From: Aeromonas rivipollensis
GTDB lineage: Bacteria; Pseudomonadota; Gammaproteobacteria; Enterobacterales; Aeromonadaceae
Direction: 5' to 3'
Length of the DNA: 64,000 nt
Assembly: GCF_010974825.1 (NCBI RefSeq)
Contig: NZ_JAAILA010000007.1
Coordinates: 248,001 to 312,000 of the forward strand
In this document: positions 7,928 through 16,893 of the stretch, one piece after another
Numbering within the stretch: the stretch's first letter is position 1
Layout of the letters: every line of letters starts with the position of its first letter
Translations under genes and position numbers: made by a program
The notes under the pieces: generated by a model
Database searches by the model: none
Told to the model about the DNA's origin: nothing
What the model saw: the letters and a program-made list of their open reading frames with translations, nothing else

Positions 7928-8113
7928 GGGGAGTCCTTGTTCGGTTATTTATCCTCAGCACCAGAAATGCGACTTGTATCACAAGTTACCAAGGCAGAAT
8001 ATTAGGCACTGTAACCTCTTGTTTCCCCTCGCGCCATTGTCGTGCTTGTCGGTGCATCGAAGCCCACTGGGGATCCTGCCTTTTCGGGCAGTCCTTTCTG
8101 TGGAGCCGAAAAT

Positions 8114-9556
8114 ATGAGTACCTATGTCATCGTCGAGGAGCTGGGCGACTGGCCCTGCCATGCCGATTATCTGCTGACCGCCCGCACCTATCTGCAACAC
8201 GGCGTGCCGACCACGGGCGGCCGCCCCCGCATCATCAACCTCTGCCGCAGTCTGGAACACCTGAGCGCGGGCTACTACTGCTCACTGCTGGCCCAGGCCC
8301 GCAGTCACCACTGCCTGCCGGGACTGCAGGCCATCAGCCGGCTGCAACCCCAGCAGCCACCGGCCAAGCTGTGGCGCAAGCTGCAGGGCTGGCTGACCCG
8401 CCAGAGCGAGGACAGGATCCGGGTACGCGCCATCTTCGGCCAGTGCGAGCAGAGCGAGCTAGGGGGGCTGGCCCGCTACTACTACGGCCTGAGCCAGCTG
8501 CCGTTGCAGGAGCTGACCCTCAAGCGTGGCCGTCACGGCTGGTCGGTGCGCCAGCAGCAGAGCCTCTCCCCGCTGGCGTTGAGCCAGAGCGAGCGGGAGC
8601 TGATGCTGCAACACTCCCAGGCCCTGGTGGGCACCGGGGGCGAGGAGCAGGCGGCGCCGCTCTATCAGCTCGCCATCCTGATGGATCAGAACGATGGCCG
8701 CGCCAGCAGCGACGCCCTGGCGATAGATCGCTTCATCCAGGCCGCCGCCGCCCAGGGGATCCAGGCCGAGATACTGGCGCCCTCCGCCATAGAGCGGCTG
8801 CCGGAGTTCGACACCCTCTGGCTGCGGGCCGAGACCGCGGTCGGCCACTACACCTTCGAGTTTGCCCGCCGCGCCGAGCAGCTCAAGATGCCGGTGATCG
8901 ACAGCTCCCGCGCCATCCTCGCCTGCAGCAACAAGCTCTACCTCTACGAGCTGATGGTGCGCAGCGGCGTGCCCATGCCGCCCACCATGGTGGTGACTCG
9001 CCGTGGCCGCCACCAGGTGGACGAGCTGGTACAGCGGCTCGGCCTGCCGCTGATGGTGAAGGTGCCCGACGGTGCCCAGGGTCGGGATCTCGCCATGGCG
9101 AGCGACGAGCCCCAGCTCGCCCGCCTGCTGGACGAGGGGCTGGGCCGCTCAGCCCTGCTGCTGGTGCAGAGCCGGATCCCCGCCGAATTCGACTGGCGCA
9201 TCGGCTTTCTCGACGGTTCGCCGCTGTTCGCCTGCCGCCGCTACCGGCCGGAGCCCGGCAACCGCATCCGCCGCCGCAAGCACCCCCTCGACATGAGCCG
9301 CATCGAGGCGCTGCCGCTCACCGAGGTGCCGGAGCGGGTGTTGCAGACCGCCCGCCGCGCCGTGCACCAGCTCGGCAACGGCCTGTTCGGGGTGGATCTT
9401 CGCCAGCAGGGACAGGGCTGCGTGCTGCTGGAAATCATCGACAATCCCTGGATACGTGGCGATATTGAAGACAGAGAGGCCAAAGATCTCTACGAGCGCC
9501 TGGCCAGGGCCTTCCGGCAACGGCTGGAGAACCGGGGGCAGAGCGCGGCAGGATAA
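8114..9556 (+). CDS. RimK-like ATP-grasp ligase with RLAN N-terminal domain
   Basis: A 480-residue protein. Residues 1-160 match the RimK-like ATP-grasp N-terminal (RLAN) type region. Residues 190-470 are an ATP-grasp fold: SNKLYLYELMVRSGVPMPPT, PLMVKVPDGAQGRDLAM (ATP lysine), EFDWRIGFLDG and VLLEIIDNP (metal-binding Glu/Asn). ATP-grasp enzymes of this set join an acylphosphate to an amine, for example adding amino acids to a protein or peptide. The substrate is unknown here. An MgtC-like gene follows after 24 bases and may be in the same transcript. Confidence 0.85.
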   Translation: MSTYVIVEELGDWPCHADYLLTARTYLQHGVPTTGGRPRIINLCRSLEHLSAGYYCSLLAQARSHHCLPGLQAISRLQPQQPPAKLWRKLQGWLTRQSEDRIRVRAIFGQCEQSELGGLARYYYGLSQLPLQELTLKRGRHGWSVRQQQSLSPLALSQSERELMLQHSQALVGTGGEEQAAPLYQLAILMDQNDGRASSDALAIDRFIQAAAAQGIQAEILAPSAIERLPEFDTLWLRAETAVGHYTFEFARRAEQLKMPVIDSSRAILACSNKLYLYELMVRSGVPMPPTMVVTRRGRHQVDELVQRLGLPLMVKVPDGAQGRDLAMASDEPQLARLLDEGLGRSALLLVQSRIPAEFDWRIGFLDGSPLFACRRYRPEPGNRIRRRKHPLDMSRIEALPLTEVPERVLQTARRAVHQLGNGLFGVDLRQQGQGCVLLEIIDNPWIRGDIEDREAKDLYERLARAFRQRLENRGQSAAG

Positions 9557-9580
9557 CAAGCAGGATCGGCAGAGGTGGGT

Positions 9581-10117
9581 ATGATGACAACGCAGTGGTG
9601 GGACATAGCGCCCCTTGGCTGGAACAACATTCTGGCCTGTCTGGTGTGTGGCGGTCTGGTCGGGCTGGAGCGTCAGTTGCACGGCAAGCCGGTCGGCATT
9701 CGCACCTCCTCCCTCATAGTGCTCGGCACTTACTGCTTTCTCGCCATCGGCGCCGCCGTCAGCCCGCAGTCTGCGGATCAGGCGCGGGTGCTGGGCCAGC
9801 TCATCACCGGCATCGGTTTCCTCGGCGCCGGGGTCATGATGACCCGGGATGGTCAGGTGCTGGGGGTGACCTCGGCCGCCACCATCTGGATGCTGGCCGC
9901 CCTCGGGGCCCTGATCGGCATGGGAATGCTGCACCAGGCGGTGCTGCTCACAGGCGTGACCCTGGGGATCCTGGTGGGGGTTCACTACCTGGAGACCAGC
10001 TTCAAGAGCCTGCGCCGCGGGGTGCACAACCGGCTGGAGCACTGGCGCAACGGCAACGAGCGCGGCGTGCCGGCCAGCCCCCGTCAGGAGGAGCTCGGCA
10101 GCGGCCTCGAGAAGTGA
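9581..10117 (+). CDS. MgtC/SapB family inner membrane protein
   Basis: A 178-residue protein with about five hydrophobic segments. The MgtC signature is clear: GLVGLERQ, the charged RT(S)S segment and GIGFLGAG. MgtC proteins support growth at low magnesium and inside host cells, partly through effects on ATP synthase. This one lacks the C-terminal ACT-like domain of Salmonella MgtC and belongs to the short SapB-like type. ATG 9581 has AGAGG upstream; 9584 or GTG 9575 are alternatives. Confidence 0.85.
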   Translation: MMTTQWWDIAPLGWNNILACLVCGGLVGLERQLHGKPVGIRTSSLIVLGTYCFLAIGAAVSPQSADQARVLGQLITGIGFLGAGVMMTRDGQVLGVTSAATIWMLAALGALIGMGMLHQAVLLTGVTLGILVGVHYLETSFKSLRRGVHNRLEHWRNGNERGVPASPRQEELGSGLEK

Positions 10118-10138
10118 CCCTGCCGCCAGCTGGCAACA

Positions 10139-10164
10139 AAAAGGGCTCCTGCGGGAGCCCTTTT
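10139..10164. terminator. bidirectional terminator between mgtC-like and amylase genes
   Basis: The 11-bp stem AAAAGGGCTCC / GGAGCCCTTTT with a TGCG loop has A- and T-tracts on both sides and serves both convergent genes. Confidence 0.9.
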
Positions 10165-10177
10165 GCTGTTTGCCGTC

Positions 10178-11794
10178 TTATTGCAGCAGCAGGAAGCGGC
10201 CGGTGAGGGGCGGCAGATCTACCGTCAGGCTGCTGCCCCCCATGGCCAGGCGCTCGCCGCTCTGCAGATCCACCAGGGCGCTGCCGCTGCGCAGCTTGGC
10301 CAGAGGCAGGCTGTAGCTCTGGGGCGTGGTGGAGACGTTGAGCAGGTAGACCACTTGCTCGGCCGCCGTCTGCTTGATGTCGCCATAGACACTGCCATCG
10401 GCCACCAGCTTGACTCGCTCCCCCTGATAGAGAGCGGGATGGGCGGCGCGCAAGGCCAGCAGCTCGCTGAGCCACTGCTTGAGCTCGGCCTGCTCGCCGC
10501 TCGGGGTGAAGCCGGTGACACCGGGCACCTTGCCGTCGCTGCGGGCCACGTGATCGTCGCACAATCCCTGGGCCGCACAGTCACCGCTCACCTGGGCAGC
10601 AAAGCCCGGCACCTCGTCGCCAAACTCCTCGCCGTAGTAGAGGGTGATGGGGCCGGAGCGGGCCGCCAGGAAGCTGAAGGCCGCCTTGTGGCGCTGCCAG
10701 TAGTCCGCCTGATTGAAGTTGCCGCGCTCCAGCAGATCGCCGAAGCGCACCAGATCATGGTTGCCCAGCATCAGGTTCGGCATGGCGTGATTGGGGTAGT
10801 TCTCCACCTTGTTCCAGCTGGCATCGAGCACGCTGGCGCCCTGCCCGCCTTTGCCGGACTCCTCCACCGCCAGCGCCTGCACCAGGCCGTAGCGCAGCGG
10901 GAAGTCGAACGCCGAGGAGAGCGCCGGGTTGTCGCTGCTGCCATAAGCCTGGGCCCGGATCTCGTCAGCTCCCTTCCACACCTCCCCGACCAGGTAACCG
11001 AGGGTGCCCCACTGCTGGCCGGCGGCCTTGCGCGCCGCGCTGGCCTGCTCCACCTCGGTGCGAATGGCGCGCCAATCATCCAGCCCCAGCTGATAGGCCT
11101 GATCGAGGCGCCAGCCGTCGATGCCGTACTGCTGGACCCAGTAGCGGGCCACCTCCTTGAAGTAGGCGAGGCTCTCGGGCTGGCCGTAATCCACCAGCTG
11201 GCCCGGATAACCGGCACCGCCGCTCTTGAGGGCAGGCAGACGACCCTCGGGGGAGGGCTTGCTCACCCCCACCTTGTTGACGTGGCCGAAGACGCCGTCG
11301 AGGAAGACATAGAGGCCCCGTTGGTGGGCCGCCTCCACCAGTTTTTTCAACTGGGCGTTGCTGCCGAAGTTGGGGTCCACGTTGAAGAAGTCGCAGGCGA
11401 AATAACCGGTGGCATCCAGCCTGTCGTCCCCGGCCTGACCGGCGCAGGAGTCGAACACAGGGGTGAGCCAGATGGCGTTGACGTTGAGGCTCTTGATGTG
11501 GTCCAGGCTGTCGATGATCCCTTGCAGATCGCCGTTGTGCCTGGAGGGGCCGTAGCCGACGCCGTAATTGGCACTGCCGTCGCCATCGACGAAGGACTCC
11601 ACCATCACCTGATAGGTTCTCAGGTTGCAGGTGGGCTTATCATCGCCGTAGCAGGCGCGACTGTCCGAGGTGGGGGGCGGATTGACCACGGGGGGCTGGG
11701 TCTCGCCGCTGGATCCCCCGCCGCCACTGCCGCACGCTGTCAGTAACAAGGCGGCCCCGATCAGGCCGCCATGGCGCAACCTTCCTTGTTTCAT
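10178..11794 (-). CDS. lipoprotein alpha-amylase (GH13)
   Basis: A 538-residue glycoside hydrolase with a lipoprotein signal (LLLTAC; lipidated Cys about residue 21), then a Gly/Ser and Pro linker. It is probably anchored in the outer membrane. GH13 motifs appear in order: LNVNAIWLTPVF, DGVFGHVN (region I), GWRLDQAY (nucleophile Asp), VGEVWKG (acid Glu) and GNHDLVRFG (region IV His-Asp). A beta-sandwich domain C closes the protein. It should hydrolyse alpha-1,4-glucans at the cell surface or in the periplasm. ATG 11792-11794 fits the signal peptide; an upstream in-frame start at 11848 would spoil it. Many Cys near residues 48-60 and 120-150 may form disulfides. Confidence 0.9.
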   Translation of the reverse strand: MKQGRLRHGGLIGAALLLTACGSGGGGSSGETQPPVVNPPPTSDSRACYGDDKPTCNLRTYQVMVESFVDGDGSANYGVGYGPSRHNGDLQGIIDSLDHIKSLNVNAIWLTPVFDSCAGQAGDDRLDATGYFACDFFNVDPNFGSNAQLKKLVEAAHQRGLYVFLDGVFGHVNKVGVSKPSPEGRLPALKSGGAGYPGQLVDYGQPESLAYFKEVARYWVQQYGIDGWRLDQAYQLGLDDWRAIRTEVEQASAARKAAGQQWGTLGYLVGEVWKGADEIRAQAYGSSDNPALSSAFDFPLRYGLVQALAVEESGKGGQGASVLDASWNKVENYPNHAMPNLMLGNHDLVRFGDLLERGNFNQADYWQRHKAAFSFLAARSGPITLYYGEEFGDEVPGFAAQVSGDCAAQGLCDDHVARSDGKVPGVTGFTPSGEQAELKQWLSELLALRAAHPALYQGERVKLVADGSVYGDIKQTAAEQVVYLLNVSTTPQSYSLPLAKLRSGSALVDLQSGERLAMGGSSLTVDLPPLTGRFLLLQ

Positions 11795-11918
11795 TGTTAT
11801 CTTCCCGCTGTGGTGGTGCTGGCGCAAAATGCGCCACCCTGAGGCCATGATAACGGCCTCGCCAAAGCGGGTCTGTGACTGAAAACGTTACCTGGCTCAA
11901 CGAGTTAGCCCATCACTC

Positions 11919-12191
11919 TCAGCCCGGATTGCGATCCGGGAAGGCCTCGCGCTCGTCGATGGGGGCAATCAGGTGATAGACCTCCTGGGCCGACAGGGTG
12001 CAGCCCGAGGGCCACTCCAGCTGGTGGCGGCGATTGATGAAGACCCGGGCACAACGCCGCTCAGTATCCAGTGCCGCGAACAGGGGCTGGCTGCGCCAGG
12101 GGGTCAGGTCCAGCACCCCGGTGGTGCCGTCAGAGAGCACCACGAACAGGCACCAGCCGTGCACATACTCCACATCGATAAAGACCGGCAT
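11919..12191 (-). CDS. DUF2442 domain protein
   Basis: A 90-residue protein with the DUF2442 pattern: an N-terminal beta-strand pair, FVVLSDGTTGVLDLTPW, and a final WPSGCTLSAQEVY. DUF2442 proteins often pair with DUF4160 as toxin-antitoxin-like or accessory genes, but no DUF4160 partner lies next to this one. The function is unknown. Confidence 0.75.
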   Translation of the reverse strand: MPVFIDVEYVHGWCLFVVLSDGTTGVLDLTPWRSQPLFAALDTERRCARVFINRRHQLEWPSGCTLSAQEVYHLIAPIDEREAFPDRNPG

Positions 12192-12455
12192 CCCTTCGGC
12201 TCCGATTGAGAAAATCCGGTGCCATTATAGGCAAGCCCCCCTTCCCCGCTTTGCTGTGGGGATCACACTTCTTACAGCCGTTTATCTCGCACCGGTCAGA
12301 GGACTCCGTCACAATGATTCCATTGCAGCTGAAGTGCCTTCGTCTTTTTCCTGTCCCGTACGCAACCTTTCCCAGCCCCCATTGTCATAACCCTGCAATA
12401 TAAAAAAAGCTGTCCTCGGATGGGCATCAAAAAACAGGTTTTATCAGGAAAAACA

Positions 12456-14420
12456 ATGACAAAAATAAGAGATTGGCTGGGTCCATTTTGGCCCATCGCC
12501 ATTTTTTCGGTGATCGCGCTCATCGCCCTCTCCGCCAGCCGGGCAGGCCTGGGGCTCTGGCAACAGGAGCGGGTCGATGCCGTCGCCGGTTGGTCAGAGA
12601 TGCTGCTGCAGGGATTGCGCGTCGACTTCGCCACCCTCTGCTGGCTGTGGGGCGTGCCCGCCGTCTTCACCCTGCTGCTGGCCGGCCCCCATGCCCTGGG
12701 CCGCGCCTGGTTGCAGCTTATCCGGGTCTGGCTGACCCTGGGGCTCTGGCTGATGCTCTTCCTCGAGATCTCCACCCCCGCCTTCGTCACCGAATACGGG
12801 GTACGCCCCAACCGCCTCTATATCGAATACCTCATCTACCCGAAGGAGGTGCTCGCCATGCTGTGGGCGGGCCGCAAGGGCGAACTGCTGCTGGCCCTGG
12901 TGTTCAGCCTGCTGACCCTGGGGGGCGGCTGGTGGCTGAGTGGGCGCCTGATGCGGCACCTGAGCTTCCCGCGCTGGCATCTGCGCCCGGCCTTCGCCCT
13001 GCTGATCCTGGCCATCGGCTTCCTCGGCGCCCGCTCCAGCTTGGGGCACAGGGCCCTGAACCCGGCCATGGTGGCGTTCGCCAGCGATCCCCTGGTCAAC
13101 GCCCTGACGGTCAACTCCGCCTACTCCCTCTTCTTCGCCATCAAGCAGATGAGCAACGAGGAGAGTGCCGGCGAATTCTACGGGGAACTGCCCAGAGAGC
13201 GGATCCTGGAACTGGTGCGCGAGGAGAGCGGCCGCCCCGGCCAGGACTTCAATTCCGAGAGCCTGCCCAGCCAGACCTTCAACGAAGCCAGCCATGGCGG
13301 CAAGCCGAAGAACCTGGTGATCCTGCTGCAGGAGAGTCTGGGCGCCCAGTTCGTCGGCTCCCTCGGCGGCCTGCCCCTGACCCCCAACATAGATGCGCTG
13401 TCCCGGGAGGGATGGGCGTTCGAGCAACTCTACGCCACCGGCACCCGCTCGGTGCGCGGCATAGAGGCTGTGCTGACCGGCTTCACCCCGACCCCGGCCC
13501 AGGCCGTGGTCAAACTCGGCAAGAGCCAGACCAACTTCTTCACCATCGCGGATCTGCTCAAGCAGCGGGGCTATGACACCAGCTTCATCTACGGCGGCGA
13601 GAGCCACTTCGACAACATGCGCAGCTTCTTCCTCGGCAATGGCTTCACCACCATAGTCGAGCAGAAGGACTTCAAGAACCCTGTGTTCGAGGGCTCATGG
13701 GGCGCCTCGGATGAAGATCTCATGGCCAAGGCCAACGACACCTTCGAGGCACTCCACAAGCAGGGCAAGCCCTTCTTCAGCCTGGTATTCAGCTCCAGCA
13801 ACCACGATCCCTTCGAGTTCCCGGACAACCGCATCTCCCTCTACGAGCAGCCCAAGGCGACCCGCAACAACGCCGCCAAATATGCGGATTACGCCGTCGG
13901 CGAGTTCTTCAGGAAGGCCAAGGCATCGAACTACTGGAAGGACACCCTGTTCCTGGTCATCGCCGATCACGACAGCCGGGTCGGCGGCGCCAGCCTGGTG
14001 CCCATCCCCCGCTTCCATATCCCTGGAGTCATAGTGGGAGAGGGCATAGCGCCGAAACAGGATAGGCGCATCGTCAGCCAAATAGACATGGCGCCCACCC
14101 TGCTCTCCCTGATGGGCATAAGCGCCGATTACCCCATGCTGGGCAAGGATCTGACCCGCATGCCGGCGGACTGGCCGGGGCGCGCCATCATGCAGTACGA
14201 CAAGAACTTCGCCCTGATGCGGGGCAAGGATGTGGTGATACTGCAACCCGAGCGGGCGGCGGAAGGCTTCGTCTATGACGATGCCAGCGAGACCCTCACC
14301 CCGGCCCCGCAGCCGGATGCCATGAAGGACGCCGCTCTGGGCCTGGTACTCTGGGGCAACCTGGCCTACCAGCAGGGGCTCTACCAGACGGCGCCGGACG
14401 ACAGGCTCGCCCTCAACTGA
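12456..14420 (+). CDS. LTA synthase family sulfatase (inner membrane)
   Basis: A 654-residue protein with about five N-terminal membrane segments (residues 10-215), then a periplasmic sulfatase-fold domain (residues 285-620). It has the alkaline-phosphatase-superfamily marks: NLVILLQESLGAQF (metal Glu), ATGTRSVRGIEAV (nucleophile Thr), FIYGGESHFDNM, FSSSNHDPFEFP and ADHDSRVGG. In Gram-negatives such proteins transfer phosphoglycerol or phosphoethanolamine to periplasmic or envelope glycans; the exact acceptor is unknown. The ATG at 12456 has AGGA upstream. A perfect terminator follows. Confidence 0.88.
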   Translation: MTKIRDWLGPFWPIAIFSVIALIALSASRAGLGLWQQERVDAVAGWSEMLLQGLRVDFATLCWLWGVPAVFTLLLAGPHALGRAWLQLIRVWLTLGLWLMLFLEISTPAFVTEYGVRPNRLYIEYLIYPKEVLAMLWAGRKGELLLALVFSLLTLGGGWWLSGRLMRHLSFPRWHLRPAFALLILAIGFLGARSSLGHRALNPAMVAFASDPLVNALTVNSAYSLFFAIKQMSNEESAGEFYGELPRERILELVREESGRPGQDFNSESLPSQTFNEASHGGKPKNLVILLQESLGAQFVGSLGGLPLTPNIDALSREGWAFEQLYATGTRSVRGIEAVLTGFTPTPAQAVVKLGKSQTNFFTIADLLKQRGYDTSFIYGGESHFDNMRSFFLGNGFTTIVEQKDFKNPVFEGSWGASDEDLMAKANDTFEALHKQGKPFFSLVFSSSNHDPFEFPDNRISLYEQPKATRNNAAKYADYAVGEFFRKAKASNYWKDTLFLVIADHDSRVGGASLVPIPRFHIPGVIVGEGIAPKQDRRIVSQIDMAPTLLSLMGISADYPMLGKDLTRMPADWPGRAIMQYDKNFALMRGKDVVILQPERAAEGFVYDDASETLTPAPQPDAMKDAALGLVLWGNLAYQQGLYQTAPDDRLALN

Positions 14421-14435
14421 CACGATGCAGAAACG

Positions 14436-14462
14436 AAAAAACCGCCAACTGGCGGTTTTTTG
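14436..14462 (+). terminator. terminator after the LTA-synthase-like gene
   Basis: The stem AAAAAACCGCC / GGCGGTTTTTT with a small loop can act in both directions, also for the Lrp-type gene. Confidence 0.9.
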
Positions 14463-14477
14463 CGGCTTCCCTGGCGC

Positions 14478-14948
14478 TCAGGGGTGAGTGAAGCAGGGCA
14501 GGGAGCGGCTGAACCTGTGCTCGAACACCAGGGAGGTCTCGAGGTGCACCACCTCTTCCCGGGAGGTGAAGTGATCGAACACGAAATTGCGCAGGTGCTC
14601 GGTGTCGGCGACGCAGAGGTGCACCAGGAAATCATCCTTGCCACCCATGTGAAACAGGCTGATCACCTCGGGCAACGCCAGTATGGCATCGCGAAACGCA
14701 TCTATGATCTGCCGGCTGTGGCGCGCCAGCTGCAGGGAGACCATGGCCTGGATATGGCCGCCCAGGGCCTGATAATCCACCTCGCAGTGAGCGCCCTTCA
14801 ACACCCCGTCCTGTTGCAGCTTGCGCACCCGCTCCAGGCAGGTGGAGGGAGCCACCCCGACCAGGGCCGCCAAATCCTTGTTGGTCATGCCCGCATCGCG
14901 AAACAGATGGGCCAGGATGTCCAAGTCCAGTTGATCCAGGTTTCTCAT
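14478..14948 (-). CDS. Lrp/AsnC family transcriptional regulator
   Basis: A 156-residue regulator. Residues 5-60 form the winged helix (LDQLDLDILAHLFRDAGMTN, then VGVAPSTCLERVRKL as recognition helix). Residues 70-150 form the RAM ligand-binding domain (MVSLQLARHS, LFHMGGKDDFLVHL). It probably controls an amino acid gene locally or itself. AAGGAG fixes the ATG at 14946-14948 rather than 14963. The divergent neighbour is a phosphatase gene; no obvious amino acid gene lies beside it, so the target is unknown. Confidence 0.9.
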   Translation of the reverse strand: MRNLDQLDLDILAHLFRDAGMTNKDLAALVGVAPSTCLERVRKLQQDGVLKGAHCEVDYQALGGHIQAMVSLQLARHSRQIIDAFRDAILALPEVISLFHMGGKDDFLVHLCVADTEHLRNFVFDHFTSREEVVHLETSLVFEHRFSRSLPCFTHP

Positions 14949-15108
14949 CTCTACTCCTTCCATCGCTCAATTTTTTTAGACTCTGCCCGTAAACCGGGCC
15001 GAACACAACGCAGATTGACATCGCACCCGCGCCCTCTATGCTGTGCCGCACTCAAACAGGGGGCCAACAAGTTCGTTTGACACCCGCCTAGCACCGACAA
15101 GGATCCTC

Positions 15109-15627
15109 ATGCTCAGTGCCCACCCCTTCTGGAGCCTGGAGGTTCCGCGCCTCGACGGTCAGCTGTTGCTCACCCCCTGCCCCGGCAACCAGCAGGTTGC
15201 CATGCCCCTCGCCCTGGCCCAGTTGCAGCTGGCCGGTGCCGGCGGTGTGCTCACGCTGATGACGAAGGATGAGCTGGCCGCACGCGGCGCAGATTCCCTC
15301 GGCTCACTGGTCAAGGCCAGGGGCATGGCCTGGTTTCACCTGCCCATAGCGGACGATGAGGCCCCCGATGAAGCCTTCGAGCAAGCCTGGCCCCCCGTGC
15401 TGCCGCAACTGCTCGCCCTGCTGCGCGAGGGCCGGCACCTGGCCATTCACTGTCACGGAGGGAGCGGCCGCACCGGGCTGGTGGCGGCCTTGCTGCTGAT
15501 GACCCTGGGCCGGCCCCAGCCGGAGGCCATGGCCGCCATCCGGGCCAGGCGGCCCGGCGCCTTCACCCTGGCCTGCCACCGTCACTGGCTCGACACCCGT
15601 GGGCGACGGCTGGCCGGGGCAGACTAA
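15109..15627 (+). CDS. dual-specificity/tyrosine phosphatase-like protein
   Basis: A 172-residue protein with the Cys-x5-Arg active site HCHGGSGRTG (C115, R121) and an Asp-containing loop (ADDEAPDEA) that could give the general acid. It resembles the bacterial proteins annotated as cyclin-dependent-kinase-inhibitor-3-like phosphatases. The protein substrate is unknown. AAGGA lies 6 bases before ATG 15109; upstream in-frame codons lack an SD. Downstream lies the scarred metA 3' region. Confidence 0.8.
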   Translation: MLSAHPFWSLEVPRLDGQLLLTPCPGNQQVAMPLALAQLQLAGAGGVLTLMTKDELAARGADSLGSLVKARGMAWFHLPIADDEAPDEAFEQAWPPVLPQLLALLREGRHLAIHCHGGSGRTGLVAALLLMTLGRPQPEAMAAIRARRPGAFTLACHRHWLDTRGRRLAGAD

Positions 15628-15637
15628 AGGGTGCCCT

Positions 15638-15711
15638 GGCCCTTGGGCTGCTGATTGACTAGTGAACATCTTGCCCGATAGCGGGCCATAACGGGTGCGC
15701 CAGCCCGATGA
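15638..15711 (-). pseudogene. most decayed third copy of the metA 3' end
   Basis: Read on the minus strand this stretch encodes GKMFT, then a damaged tail ending near GPR, comparable with [11 protein letters not shown] of MetA. The following bases (GCGGGCCAT...GCCAGCCCGATGACACCTA) also match the spacer that follows the second copy. The repeated unit was therefore the metA end plus its spacer. Confidence 0.6.
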
Positions 15712-15714
15712 CAC

Positions 15715-15771
15715 CTAGCCCTTGGGCGACTCATAGCTGAACACCTTGCCGATGTCCTCCAGGCGATGGCG
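15715..15771 (-). pseudogene. second copy of the metA 3' end
   Basis: The minus strand encodes [17 protein letters not shown] followed by TAG, against [17 protein letters not shown] in the intact gene. Differences include synonymous CGG/CGC and TAC/TAT changes and conservative residue swaps. It has no start codon and is not an independent gene. Confidence 0.85.
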
Positions 15772-15801
15772 GACCATCGCGGGTAAGCCAGCCCGAGACA
15801 C

Positions 15802-16749
15802 CTAGCCCTTGGGCTGCTCGTAGGTGAACACCTTGCCGATGTCCTCCAGCCGATAGCTGGTGAGCTGATAGACGTAGTAGTTGAGCCAGTTGGAAAACAG
15901 CAGGTGGCCGTGGCTGCGCCAGGTGGCGCGCGGAGTCTGGCCGGGATTGTCGTCCAGGTAGTAGTTGACCGGGATGACGGGGGTGAGGCCCGCCGCCAGA
16001 TCCCGCCGGTACTCCCCGTCCAGGGTCAGGGCATCGTATTCCGGGTGGCCGGTGACGAACACCTGGCGGCAATCCTTGGTCGCCGCCAGATAGACCCCCG
16101 CCTCCTGTGACTCGGCGAAGATCTGCAGATCGGTGTGGGCGCGGATGAGGTCACCGTCGAAGGCCGCATAGCGGGAGTGGGGTGCGACGAACTCGTCATC
16201 GAAGCCACGCAGCAGCGGCTCGTGCTCATCGAGGCGATGATGGCGATAGACCCCTGACAGCTTCTCGCCGTGGGTCTGCTTCTCCATGCCGTAGAGCGCC
16301 TTGAGCGCCGCCTGCACCGCCCAGCAGAGGAACAGGGTCGAGGTCACATGCTGATGGGACCACTCGATGATCTCGACGATGCGCGGCCAGTAGACCACCT
16401 CCTCGAACTCCACCAGCCCGAGCGGCGCCCCCGTGATGATCATGCCGTCGTAGTTGTTGCCACGCACCTGCTCGAAGTCGTGATAGAAGTTCTCGAGGTG
16501 CGCCTGGGGTGTGTTCTTCGACTCCCGATCGTCGATGCGCAGCAGATCCACATCCACCTGCAACGGCGAGTTGGAGAGCATCCGCATCAGCTGGATCTCG
16601 GTCTCTATCTTCTTGGGCATCAGGTTGAGGATGAGCACCCGCAGCGGACGGATGTTCTGGGTGACGGCCCGGGATTCCGTCATCACGAAGATGTTCTCCT
16701 GCCCCAGCACTTCGGCGGCGGGCAACTGGTCCGGGATCTTGATCGGCAT
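15802..16749 (-). CDS. metA: homoserine O-succinyltransferase
   Basis: A 315-residue MetA that activates homoserine with succinyl-CoA (some members use acetyl-CoA) in the first step of methionine synthesis. The catalytic Cys is C142 in [15 protein letters not shown], and the His-Glu pair is in VTGHPEYD. Start ([11 protein letters not shown]) and length are those of the enteric enzyme. It is preceded by a tandem MetJ box pair, so repression by MetJ and SAM is likely. The 3' end is followed by two degraded copies of itself. Confidence 0.95.
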   Translation of the reverse strand: MPIKIPDQLPAAEVLGQENIFVMTESRAVTQNIRPLRVLILNLMPKKIETEIQLMRMLSNSPLQVDVDLLRIDDRESKNTPQAHLENFYHDFEQVRGNNYDGMIITGAPLGLVEFEEVVYWPRIVEIIEWSHQHVTSTLFLCWAVQAALKALYGMEKQTHGEKLSGVYRHHRLDEHEPLLRGFDDEFVAPHSRYAAFDGDLIRAHTDLQIFAESQEAGVYLAATKDCRQVFVTGHPEYDALTLDGEYRRDLAAGLTPVIPVNYYLDDNPGQTPRATWRSHGHLLFSNWLNYYVYQLTSYRLEDIGKVFTYEQPKG

Positions 16750-16775
16750 GCTGACTCCCTGTACTGCATCGGTAA

Positions 16776-16791
16776 ATATGTCTGGACATCT
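16776..16791 (-). promoter_or_regulatory. tandem MetJ boxes upstream of metA
   Basis: On the minus strand AGATGTCC and AGACATAT lie side by side, each matching 6 of 8 bases of AGACGTCT. They are 27 bases before the start codon and next to a TATA-like element (TTATTATAG). The spacing and tandem arrangement agree with known metA operators. Confidence 0.7.
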
Positions 16792-16893
16792 AGAAGCCTA
16801 TAATAAAGCGCTCATCCTGTCATCAGATACCTTTTGTATTCACCCCTGCCTTTGACTAGCATACGGCTCTGTGTGTCTCTCGTGCCCAACCCC

